A stretch of 5,836 bases of DNA from Nocardia sp. (GTDB taxonomy: Bacteria; Actinomycetota; Actinomycetes; Mycobacteriales; Mycobacteriaceae). The stretch lies in the NCBI GenBank assembly GCA_013361595.1, contig JABFXT010000138.1:1-5836 (forward strand), read 5' to 3'. Position numbers and translations under genes: made by a program. Below the pieces are notes generated by a model. It did not search any database, had not been told where the DNA came from, and saw only the letters and a program-made list of their open reading frames with translations. This document shows, in pieces, positions 1 through 5,787 of this stretch; the stretch's first letter is position 1, and each line of letters begins with the position of its first letter.

Positions 1-955
1 TCAGCACCACGCGGCACAGTTCGCTCGGACGCTGCGACCAGGAATCGAAATCGGCCAGCACGGCGGCGAGCGGTTCCGACGGCACCAGATCGGCGATCTC
101 GGCGACGAACTCGCGATCGAGCGAGAACGGCTTCGGCACGAGGTTCGGGATATACCGCCCGACCAGTACCTCCGGCTGCAGTTCCTCGGGCAGCAGCTGC
201 TCGAGTTTGCCCCGGAACTCCGGTACACCCTTGCGCAGCACGGTCGAATGGAACGGCACATCGATACCCGGGACCAGGATGAAGGCCCGCTTACCGCCGA
301 ATTCCTCCCGGCGGCGCTCGATCTCGGTCTCCAGCGCTTCCAGGCCGGCCACGGTGCCCGCGATGGCGTACTGCGAACCGCGCAGGTTCAGGTTCACCAC
401 TTCGAGAAACTCGCCGACCTGTTCGCCGACACCGGCGACGAAACCGATGACCTCGTCGTCGGGCAGCCCGATCTGCGAGGGGCGGATCGCGGCCATCCGG
501 TAGTCGCTACGGCCCTGCGCGTCGCGCGGGACCAGTTCGTGCATGGCCGAACCGCGCTGGAACACGACCTCGAGAACGGCCTCGAGCGGCAGCACACCGG
601 CCACGGCGGCCAGCGCGTTGTACTCACCGACCGAATGCCCGGCCAGCAGCGAACCCTCCACGAACGCACCGGCTTCGCGGAGTTCCGCGACCTGCGCGAC
701 CCCGAGAGTGGCCATGGCGACCTGGGTGAACTGGGTCAGATGCAGTACGCCGTCCGGGTGCCGGTGCTCGACCCCGCGCGCCTTCAGGTAGGTCGGGTTG
801 TCCCGCACCACGGCCAGGATGGAGAAGCCCAGCGCCTCCCGGGTGTGCTTGTCGGCCCGATCCCAGATGGCCTTGGCCGCCTTGGACCGCGACCGCGCGT
901 CCAGGCCCATTCCCTTGCGCTGGATGCCCTGGCCCGGGAACGCGTAGACGGTCTT
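1..955 (-). other. fas domain 4: malonyl/palmitoyl transferase (MPT), incomplete at window edge
   Basis: Begins near residue 1358 and is cut by base 1. It loads malonyl from CoA and returns the finished acyl chain to CoA, which is why bacterial and fungal FAS-I release acyl-CoA rather than free acid. YAFPGQG (1361-1367), the elbow GHSVGEY (Ser1465), the malonyl-binding arginine in VFQRGS (Arg1491) and the histidine motif PFHS (His1593) are present. The domain is therefore catalytically complete in the visible part. Confidence 0.88.
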
Positions 956-3900
956 CGGGGCGGCGGTCCGGCCGGTCGCGGTCATCACCAGATCCCCGTC
1001 GGCGCGGCAGGAGACCTCGACGATCTCGTCGCCCGCGTCGACCGCGACGCGTTCCACCCGCACATCGATTTCGGCACCCGGCCGCACCATGCCGAGGAAC
1101 CGGGTGGTCCACGCGGTCAGGGTGCGCGCCGGCACCGAGGCCTGCGGATCCACCGCCGAGACGGCGTGCTGCGCGGCGGCGGACAACCACATACCGTGCA
1201 CGATCGGGCTGCCCAGGCCCGCGAGTTTCGCCGCGGAATCGCTGGTGTGGATGGGGTTGTGGTCGCCGGAGACCGCGGCGAACGCGGCCATGCTCCGGGG
1301 GGCGATCATGGTGACATCGCGGCGCCGGCGGCGCGGCGTCTCGGTGGCGTCCTCGCTCACGGTGCCCGCGGCGCGCGGCGGATCGGTCAGCTCGCCCGCA
1401 CCGGTCCGGCCGCGGATCGCGAACCGTTCGGCCAGCCGGGCCAGCGGCACCACGTCCAGGCCCTGGTCACGCATCTCACCGACGGTGACCTCCACCTCGA
1501 CCACCCGGCCGAGATCGGTATCGATCACCGAGCCCGAAACGGCGCGCACCACGAGAATGCTGGTCTCGGCGGGGAGTTCACGCAGCAGCTCGATCCGGTG
1601 ATCGAGATGGACCAGGTCCAGCATGCCTTCGATCACGCTGGTATCGGCCCCGGTGCGGGCCGCGCCGAGTACCGCGAACACCGCGGGCCAGCACGCACCC
1701 ACCAGCACGTCCGGGGCCGTGCGGCCCAGGGTGCTCAGATTCGCGGGCAGTCCGCCGCCGGTGACGCCGGCGTGGTCGGCGACCAGATCCGGGGTCCAGG
1801 CCAGATTGAGGTGCGCGACAGCGCCCTTCACCTCGGGCAGCGCCTGACCGGCGGCCACACCCAGCAGGGCGGACATGGCCTCGTCGGCATCGGCTTCGGT
1901 GATCACCGGCGCACCGCCGTTGTACACGGTCACCGGCACCGTGACGCGGATGCGCACCGCGTGTTCCGCGTTCAGCGGGACGGTCAGTGCGACGTAGGCG
2001 TTCTCCGCTTCGGGCCCCTCGGTCTCGACGAGGGTGGCTCCGGTCGGCGGATGCACCGCGCCCTTCTCGTCCACCGTCCACTCGTGCAGATCGCCGAGGC
2101 GGTGCACCGGGTTCACGGTGGCCCGGCCCGACCAGTTCACGTCCGGTGCGGCCAGCACCACGTCGATCGGGCCACTGGTCACCGCGGCGACGCGGCGGGC
2201 GTCGACCGCGACCGGCGCCACTCCGCCGCGGACCAGCGTGTAGGCGGTGTCCTGCTCGAAACGGTCCAGCAGTTCGCCCACCGGCTCGTCCACCCGGGTG
2301 ATCCCGGCGACCGCGACGGTGCCCGGGATGACGCAGACCTGATCGGCGGAGTACCGCGGATCGTGGGCCTGCCACAGCGAATCCGAGCGCCACCAGCGCC
2401 GGACATCCTGATCCACCACCGGAACGAAGTTGACCGGCTTGCCGGGGGTCTTGCACAGGGTGATGAAGAACGGCACATCAGCCGGGTGCAGCAGGGTCTG
2501 CGCCGCCGACGGGTACCGCTCGCTCAGCGCCGCGAGCGCGGCGGCCGGGTCTTCCAGATCCTCGGCGCGGAAGAGCGATTCGATCTCACCGCGGTCGGCC
2601 GGGGCGAGCCGGGCCTCGGCGCGGTGCAGCATCTCGGCGAACCGGTCCCGCCAGCTGACGTCCAGCCACACCGACTGGGTGGCGGCGGCGATCGCGTCGC
2701 CGAGATCGGTGCCGCAGTCGAAATCCTGGCGGCGCTCCTGCCCGATCGCGAGATCCACATAGCGGTCGAGCCAGGCGAGGTAGGTCATCCCCGCCACATC
2801 GCCGAAGTAGGGCTTGGCGGTCCCGTTCAGCGCGGCGATGATCTCGGTCCGGCGCTCGGCCACCGCATCCGCGTCCCCGGCCACCTCGTCGAGCAGGCGT
2901 CCGGTCCGCGACGCGGCATTGTCGATCTCGTGGATATCGGCGCCCAGCTGGCTGCGGCCCGACGCCATTCCGCCGCTCGCGGTGCCGGCGCCGACCCAGT
3001 CCGGGGTACCGGGGGTGTCGACCAGCAGCTGCTTCACCTCGGGTGCGGTGGTGGCCTCCAGCGTCGCCATCGCGGCGGTACCCACCAGCACGCCGTCCAA
3101 CGGCATGGCCGGGTAGCCGTGCGGCGCCGACCAGGTGCCGGTGAGGTATTCGGTGGCCCGCTCCGGAGTCCCGATCCCGCCACCGACGCAGACCACGACG
3201 TTTCCGTGGGTACGCAGTTCGGCATAGGTTTCGAGCAGGAGATCGTCGAGGTCCTCCCAGGAGTGGTGCCCACCGGCCTTACCACCCTCGATATGCACGA
3301 TCACCGGGTAGTCCGGCACCGCGTCGGCGATCCGGAGCACCGCGCGGATCTGCGCGACCGTGCCCGGTTTGAACGCGACGTGGCTGATTCCCACCTCGGT
3401 CAGTTCGGCGATCAGCGCGACGGCTTCCTCGAGCTCCGGGATCCCGGCGGTGACGATCACACCGTCGAACGGAGCACCCGCCGCACGGGCCCGCTGAACC
3501 AGCCGCTTACCGCCCAGCTGCAGCTTCCACAGATAGGGGTCCAGGAAGAGCGAGTTGAACTGCACCTGCCGGCCCGGGTGCAGCAATTCCTGCAGATCCG
3601 TGACGCGGTCGGCGAAGATCTGCTCGGTCACCTGCCCGCCACCGGCAAGTTCCGCCCAGTGCCCGGCATTGGCCGCGGCCGCGACGATCTTGGCGTCCAC
3701 CGTGGTGGGGGTCATGCCCGCCAGCAGCACGGGCGAACGACCGGTGAGTTTGGTGAACGCGGTCTCCACCACGATGCGGCCGTTGGGCAGCCGTACCGGA
3801 CGGGGCGCGAACGCGGTCCACGGCTGAGCGACCTCCGGCGTAGCGCCCGGCGTCAGCAGGTTGCGCTGGCCCGCCCGGGTGGCCGCCGCGATGATGCCGA

Positions 3901-5026
3901 CACCGCTGCCCTTCAGCGAATTACCGCTGACCCGGGAGAGCAGATCGCCGGGGCCCAGGTCCAGGATCCATTCGGCACCGGTGGTCACCACCTCGTCCAC
4001 GGTCGCGACCCAGTCGACGGGTTCCACCAGTATGTCGCGCGCCAGCTGCCCGGCGAGTTCGGTATCGAGCCCGCACTGCCCGGCCCAGCCGGCGACCAGT
4101 TCGACGGTATCGGTGAGTGCCGGGTGGTGGAACGCCACGTCGACTTCGAGGTCCTCGAAGACCGGCGCGAACACCGCGCCACCGCGCTGTTTGGCCGAGC
4201 GCTCCCGATCCTGTTCGGCGTGCAGCTGCGCACAGCGCTGCTGTACGCGGCGCAGTTGGTCGGGGGTCCCGGACAGCACCACCCGGCGCCGGCCGTTGCG
4301 GATCGACAGGACGGCGGCGACCATCGGGTCCACGCCCGCGCAGACCTCGGCGAGCACGGCGCGCAGTTCGTCGGGGTCGACGTTGGATACCGCGACCATC
4401 GACGACCGGTCACCGATCGGCATCAGCCCGCGCCGCCGCGCGACCAGTCCGGCGGCGGCGCCGACCAGCTGGGCGATCGCGAGAATCTCCGCGTCCTGCT
4501 CACCGGCGGCCCGCACCGCGGCGGCCGCCAGCAGTCCCTGCGAATGGCCGACCACCGCGACGGGCGCGGTCTCGGCCGGGTCCAGTCCCTGCAACCGCAA
4601 CGCGCGCAGGGCGGCCAGCTGGGTCAGCAGTACACCCGGCATGGATACCGCGGCCGAACGCAGCACCCGCTCCGGTGGCGCGTCCGATGTTTCGGTGTCG
4701 TCGTCGGCGAGGTCGTCCTCGAGCATCCAGGCGACGGGGTCGAATCCCACCGGCCGGACGGTCAGGAGTTGGTCCGCGACGGGTTCCAGCAGCGTGGCCG
4801 CCTCGTTGACCAGTGCGGTGAGCTCGGGCTCCAGCGCGGCGTCACGGCCGATCTCGGCCAGTTCGCCCAGCCAGCTGGCACCCTGTCCGCCGAAGGCGAG
4901 CGCGTAGGGGGTTCCTTCCCGCAACCGGTCCAGCAACGGCGTGCGATTCGTCTCGGTCACGGTCCTACCTGCGGCCACATCCACCTGGTGTCCGGCTCCG
5001 GACGCAGTGCTCTCGTTGATCGTCAA
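1..5026 (-). CDS. fas: Type I fatty acid synthase (FAS-I), N-terminal ~1675 residues; 3' end beyond window
   Basis: Cytosolic multifunctional enzyme that builds long-chain acyl-CoAs from acetyl- and malonyl-CoA with NAD(P)H. Translating the minus strand gives one uninterrupted frame with the AT-ER-DH-MPT order of actinobacterial FAS-I. Key residues, numbered from the TTG at 5026, are: FGGQG 45-49 and GHSQG 160-164 (AT nucleophile Ser162); AGMTPTT 436-442 and GGKAGGHH 581-588 (ER); DHNPIH 1255-1260 and HGMW 1277-1280 (hydratase-type hot-dog); YAFPGQG 1361-1367, GHSVGEY 1463-1469 (Ser1465), Arg1491 and PFHS (His1593) (MPT). Long stretches match the M. tuberculosis Fas sequence as I remember it. 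The TTG start is chosen because it gives MTINE, resembling the mycobacterial MTIHE start. GTG at 4960, preceded by AGG at 4970-4968, is the main alternative; its in-frame upstream extension lacks an ATG. The rest of MPT plus ACP, KR and KS are off the window. In mycobacteria acpS follows fas. Identity is near certain; the start is moderately sure. Confidence 0.96.
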   Translation of the reverse strand, partial: MTINESTASGAGHQVDVAAGRTVTETNRTPLLDRLREGTPYALAFGGQGASWLGELAEIGRDAALEPELTALVNEAATLLEPVADQLLTVRPVGFDPVAWMLEDDLADDDTETSDAPPERVLRSAAVSMPGVLLTQLAALRALRLQGLDPAETAPVAVVGHSQGLLAAAAVRAAGEQDAEILAIAQLVGAAAGLVARRRGLMPIGDRSSMVAVSNVDPDELRAVLAEVCAGVDPMVAAVLSIRNGRRRVVLSGTPDQLRRVQQRCAQLHAEQDRERSAKQRGGAVFAPVFEDLEVDVAFHHPALTDTVELVAGWAGQCGLDTELAGQLARDILVEPVDWVATVDEVVTTGAEWILDLGPGDLLSRVSGNSLKGSGVGIIAAATRAGQRNLLTPGATPEVAQPWTAFAPRPVRLPNGRIVVETAFTKLTGRSPVLLAGMTPTTVDAKIVAAAANAGHWAELAGGGQVTEQIFADRVTDLQELLHPGRQVQFNSLFLDPYLWKLQLGGKRLVQRARAAGAPFDGVIVTAGIPELEEAVALIAELTEVGISHVAFKPGTVAQIRAVLRIADAVPDYPVIVHIEGGKAGGHHSWEDLDDLLLETYAELRTHGNVVVCVGGGIGTPERATEYLTGTWSAPHGYPAMPLDGVLVGTAAMATLEATTAPEVKQLLVDTPGTPDWVGAGTASGGMASGRSQLGADIHEIDNAASRTGRLLDEVAGDADAVAERRTEIIAALNGTAKPYFGDVAGMTYLAWLDRYVDLAIGQERRQDFDCGTDLGDAIAAATQSVWLDVSWRDRFAEMLHRAEARLAPADRGEIESLFRAEDLEDPAAALAALSERYPSAAQTLLHPADVPFFITLCKTPGKPVNFVPVVDQDVRRWWRSDSLWQAHDPRYSADQVCVIPGTVAVAGITRVDEPVGELLDRFEQDTAYTLVRGGVAPVAVDARRVAAVTSGPIDVVLAAPDVNWSGRATVNPVHRLGDLHEWTVDEKGAVHPPTGATLVETEGPEAENAYVALTVPLNAEHAVRIRVTVPVTVYNGGAPVITEADADEAMSALLGVAAGQALPEVKGAVAHLNLAWTPDLVADHAGVTGGGLPANLSTLGRTAPDVLVGACWPAVFAVLGAARTGADTSVIEGMLDLVHLDHRIELLRELPAETSILVVRAVSGSVIDTDLGRVVEVEVTVGEMRDQGLDVVPLARLAERFAIRGRTGAGELTDPPRAAGTVSEDATETPRRRRRDVTMIAPRSMAAFAAVSGDHNPIHTSDSAAKLAGLGSPIVHGMWLSAAAQHAVSAVDPQASVPARTLTAWTTRFLGMVRPGAEIDVRVERVAVDAGDEIVEVSCRADGDLVMTATGRTAAPKTVYAFPGQGIQRKGMGLDARSRSKAAKAIWDRADKHTREALGFSILAVVRDNPTYLKARGVEHRHPDGVLHLTQFTQVAMATLGVAQVAELREAGAFVEGSLLAGHSVGEYNALAAVAGVLPLEAVLEVVFQRGSAMHELVPRDAQGRSDYRMAAIRPSQIGLPDDEVIGFVAGVGEQVGEFLEVVNLNLRGSQYAIAGTVAGLEALETEIERRREEFGGKRAFILVPGIDVPFHSTVLRKGVPEFRGKLEQLLPEELQPEVLVGRYIPNLVPKPFSLDREFVAEIADLVPSEPLAAVLADFDSWSQRPSELCRVVL
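992..1999 (-). other. fas domain 3: dehydratase (DH) region with C-terminal MaoC-like hot-dog
   Basis: Approximate residues 1010-1345. Dehydrates the 3-hydroxyacyl intermediate. The clear part is the last hot-dog: five consecutive arginines (1232-1236) lead into AAVSGDHNPIHTSD and SPIVHGMW, the hydratase signature, with Asp1255, His1256 and His1260 followed by His1277. The preceding part (about 1010-1230) is less conserved and probably holds the other hot-dog folds of this module; I infer that from the family layout rather than from motifs. Confidence 0.8.
2537..3739 (-). other. fas domain 2: enoyl reductase (ER), FMN TIM-barrel type
   Basis: Approximate residues 430-830. This domain reduces the trans-2-enoyl intermediate and belongs to the flavin-dependent TIM-barrel family (nitronate monooxygenase/FabK-like), unlike the FabI-type reductase InhA of FAS-II. 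Visible landmarks are AGMTPTTVDAK (436-446), NAGHWAELAGGGQVTE (453-468), GGKAGGHHSWED (581-592, with the paired His587/His588) and CVGGGIGTP (613-621). Glycine-rich phosphate-binding loops recur as expected for an FMN barrel. Boundaries are estimated. Confidence 0.88.
3827..4909 (-). other. fas domain 1: acetyl/acyl transferase (AT)
   Basis: Approximate residues 40-400 of the FAS-I chain. The fold is the malonyl/acyl-transferase alpha/beta hydrolase type, which loads the starter acyl group. The oxyanion-loop motif FGGQG (45-49), the nucleophile elbow GHSQG (Ser162) and the catalytic-histidine motif FHHP (His300) are all intact, followed by the conserved LDLGPGD strand. An acidic stretch at residues 103-119 interrupts otherwise conserved sequence. 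There is no Arg-type malonyl selectivity signal like that in the later MPT domain, which fits a starter-loading role. Boundaries are estimated. Confidence 0.9.
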
Positions 5027-5136
5027 GACGCTTCGACTTTCTCTCGTGGCGACATGTCTTCGGAGACTTCCCCGGCTCCCGGGCCGCGCGCGGGCGGTCC
5101 ATGCCCGTCGGCCTGCTCTCAGCGAGAATGGCACAA

Positions 5137-5160
5137 AATCATGAGGGAATCCTCACGTTT
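5137..5160. promoter_or_regulatory. Operator-like inverted repeat C (fas-proximal)
   Basis: On the plus strand AATCATGA (5137-5144), 8-nt spacer, TCACGTTT (5153-5160). Read on the minus strand it is AAACGTGA-N8-TCATGATT. It shares its half-sites with copies A and B, with one extra spacer base. It is the copy closest to the fas start, about 110 bases upstream. By analogy with M. tuberculosis, where the TetR-family FasR binds the fas promoter, it could be a regulator site. The regulator itself is not in the window. Confidence 0.5.
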
Positions 5161-5182
5161 CCCTGCCCGTGCGGCGCCTACC

Positions 5183-5196
5183 CATGAGTATTCATG
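5183..5196. repeat. Short palindrome CATGA-GTAT-TCATG (partial operator-like site)
   Basis: Perfect 5-bp arms with a 4-nt spacer, using the same CATGA/TCATG half-site core as the three longer repeats but without the flanking AAA/TTT. It lies between sites B and C. It may be a degenerate or weak fourth site, or chance. Confidence 0.3.
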
Positions 5197-5218
5197 CACT
5201 GATGTACCAGAACTGAGG

Positions 5219-5243
5219 CAAACATGATCCTCCCTCATGTTTG
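5219..5243. promoter_or_regulatory. Operator-like inverted repeat B (perfect)
   Basis: CAAACATGA (5219-5227), spacer TCCTCCC, TCATGTTTG (5235-5243). The arms are perfectly complementary over 9 bp. A perfect 25-bp dyad with this arm spacing, lying between two divergent transcription units, is typical of a homodimeric helix-turn-helix repressor or activator site. It lies about 190 bases upstream of the fas start. There is no T-run after it, so a terminator is unlikely. Confidence 0.6.
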
Positions 5244-5277
5244 AACCCGCTGGTGAGGGCCGATCCTTACCCACGCG

Positions 5278-5300
5278 AAACGTGAGCACTCCTCATATTG
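5278..5300. promoter_or_regulatory. Operator-like inverted repeat A (tRNA-proximal)
   Basis: AAACGTGA (5278-5285), 7-nt spacer, TCATATTG (5293-5300). The left half is the same as that of site C read on the minus strand, the right half is degenerate (6 of 8 against TCATGTTT), and the spacer length matches site B. It occupies the place where a -35 box would sit for the TATAAT at 5317-5322. Confidence 0.45.
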
Positions 5301-5316
5301 TCGGTTATGGAATCGT

Positions 5317-5322
5317 TATAAT
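5317..5322 (+). promoter_or_regulatory. Candidate -10 box (perfect TATAAT)
   Basis: A perfect TATAAT is rare by chance in DNA this G/C-rich. It would start a rightward transcript near 5329, about 86 bases ahead of the tRNA. The matching -35 is poor: TCATAT at 18-nt spacing, inside operator-like site A. It may be an activator-dependent or distal promoter for the tRNA. On the minus strand the same bases read ATTATA and could instead help melt a leftward promoter. Confidence 0.35.
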
Positions 5323-5365
5323 CGCAGGTGGGGTTACCGGCGAGTACAAAACACCCGCCCGCGTC

Positions 5366-5394
5366 TTCGCGATCCGGCGAGTGCCCGGTAGAGT
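5366..5394 (+). promoter_or_regulatory. Candidate tRNA-Leu promoter
   Basis: TTCGCG (5366-5371), 17-nt spacer, TAGAGT (5389-5394), giving a start near 5401 and a leader of about 14 nt before the mature tRNA. The -10 is good for an actinobacterial housekeeping sigma factor; the -35 is weak. The position suits a short-leader tRNA gene. Confidence 0.4.
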
Positions 5395-5414
5395 TTGGAC
5401 GGTCGTACCATCAA

Positions 5415-5499
5415 GCGCGAGTGGCGAAATTGGCAGACGCGCCAGATTTAGGTTCTGGTGTCCACGGACGTGGGGGTTCAAGTCCCCCCTCGCGCACCA
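5415..5499 (+). tRNA. tRNA-Leu (anticodon UAG)
   Basis: A complete 85-nt cloverleaf. The acceptor stem is GCGCGAG (5415-5421) with CTCGCGC (5489-5495), all seven pairs Watson-Crick. The D stem is GCG/CGC with the GG pair in its loop. The anticodon stem is CCAGA/TCTGG, with loop TTTAGGT placing TAG at 5449-5451. A long class II variable arm (5459-5471) has GTCC/GGAC complementarity, and the T stem GGGGG/CCCCC encloses TTCAAGT. Discriminator A73 and the encoded CCA (5497-5499) are present. The long variable arm and A73 are leucine identity features. It reads CUA, and with an unmodified or suitably modified U34 possibly other CUN codons. The sequence is very like E. coli leuW as I recall it. Confidence 0.98.
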
Positions 5500-5502
5500 C
5501 AA

Positions 5503-5520
5503 GGTGGTGAACGCACCACT
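5503..5520 (+). terminator. Hairpin directly after tRNA-Leu (processing or U-less terminator)
   Basis: GTGGTG (5504-5509), loop AACG, CACCAC (5514-5519), plus a closing G-U pair. It starts four bases after the CCA end. No T-run follows, so this would be an atypical terminator of the kind proposed in actinobacteria, or a mark for 3' tRNA processing. It competes with another pairing, because the tRNA 3' end contains the same GCACCAC. Confidence 0.35.
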
Positions 5521-5787
5521 GCCCGCGGAACGTGCCCGAGCACCCCTCGAGTACGGTCCGGGGATCCGCGTTCGCCTCATCCACCTTCATTATCGCGCCG
5601 TTGACCTGCGGCGACTTGCTGAGCGCACCCTACCCCCCGAACGCATACCGGGGGCCCTTTTCGGCACAACCGCCGACTTCCACCGCCGCCGCGCCCGGCG
5701 CGCGACACACCGGCCCACCGTGCCGCCCGCGACCGGCCGGGCGGCTCCGACCCGCGCGACCTCGGCCGAAGTGCGATCGGCGCCTTG
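5521..5787. other. Non-coding stretch with no supported gene
   Basis: Plus-strand frame from GTG 5507 stays open to the window edge, but its third positions are only about two-thirds G/C over the first half and the product is an arginine-rich string with no recognisable motif. Minus-strand frames give similar low-complexity products. I see only a possible terminator at 5634-5661. Confidence 0.5.
5634..5661 (+). terminator. Possible intrinsic terminator
   Basis: CCCCCG (5634-5639), 9-nt loop, CGGGGG (5649-5654), then CCC and TTTT at 5658-5661. A six-pair G/C stem followed by a short U-tract three bases away is a plausible weak terminator for rightward transcription from the tRNA, about 135 bases downstream of it. 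Confidence 0.35.

Larger units (their letters stand above)
5027..5414. other. Divergent intergenic region between fas and tRNA-Leu
   Basis: No coding sequence is supported here. The stretch 5130-5325 is clearly more A/T-rich than the genes and holds the operator-like inverted repeats and a TATAAT box. Nearer fas, 5071-5100 is very G/C-rich, with the self-complementary CCGCGCGCGG at 5084-5093, so the fas leader may be strongly folded. I could not pick a convincing -35/-10 pair for fas on the minus strand. The leader between the operators and the start codon would be roughly 100 nt if transcription starts near site C. Confidence 0.6.

Noticed and set aside
4957..4980. Seven-codon leader frame (ATG 4980) whose TGA overlaps the GTG at 4960
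   Set aside because: Attractive as a coupled leader peptide, but the TTG start at 5026 would put it inside the fas coding sequence, and a frame this short is expected by chance.
1..5026. Modular type I polyketide synthase instead of FAS
   Set aside because: The AT-ER-DH-MPT order, the FMN-type ER motifs and the MaoC-type DHNPIH motif are those of FAS-I. A modular PKS would show a KS-AT-DH-ER-KR order and a different, NADPH-only ER.
248..5227. 1659-codon open frame on the plus strand
   Set aside because: It lies exactly antisense to fas in codon register and is explained by the absence of TTA, CTA and TCA codons. Its product is His/Gly/Arg-rich with no recognisable domain, whereas the minus strand gives clear FAS-I motifs.
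5328..5510. 60-codon plus-strand frame ending in VAKLADAPDLGSGVHG
   Set aside because: This is the sense-strand translation of the tRNA-Leu gene, another common spurious protein.
5305..5580. 91-codon minus-strand frame antisense to the tRNA
   Set aside because: The part containing RGDLNPHVRGHQNLNLARLP is the antisense translation of tRNA-Leu, a familiar misannotated product.
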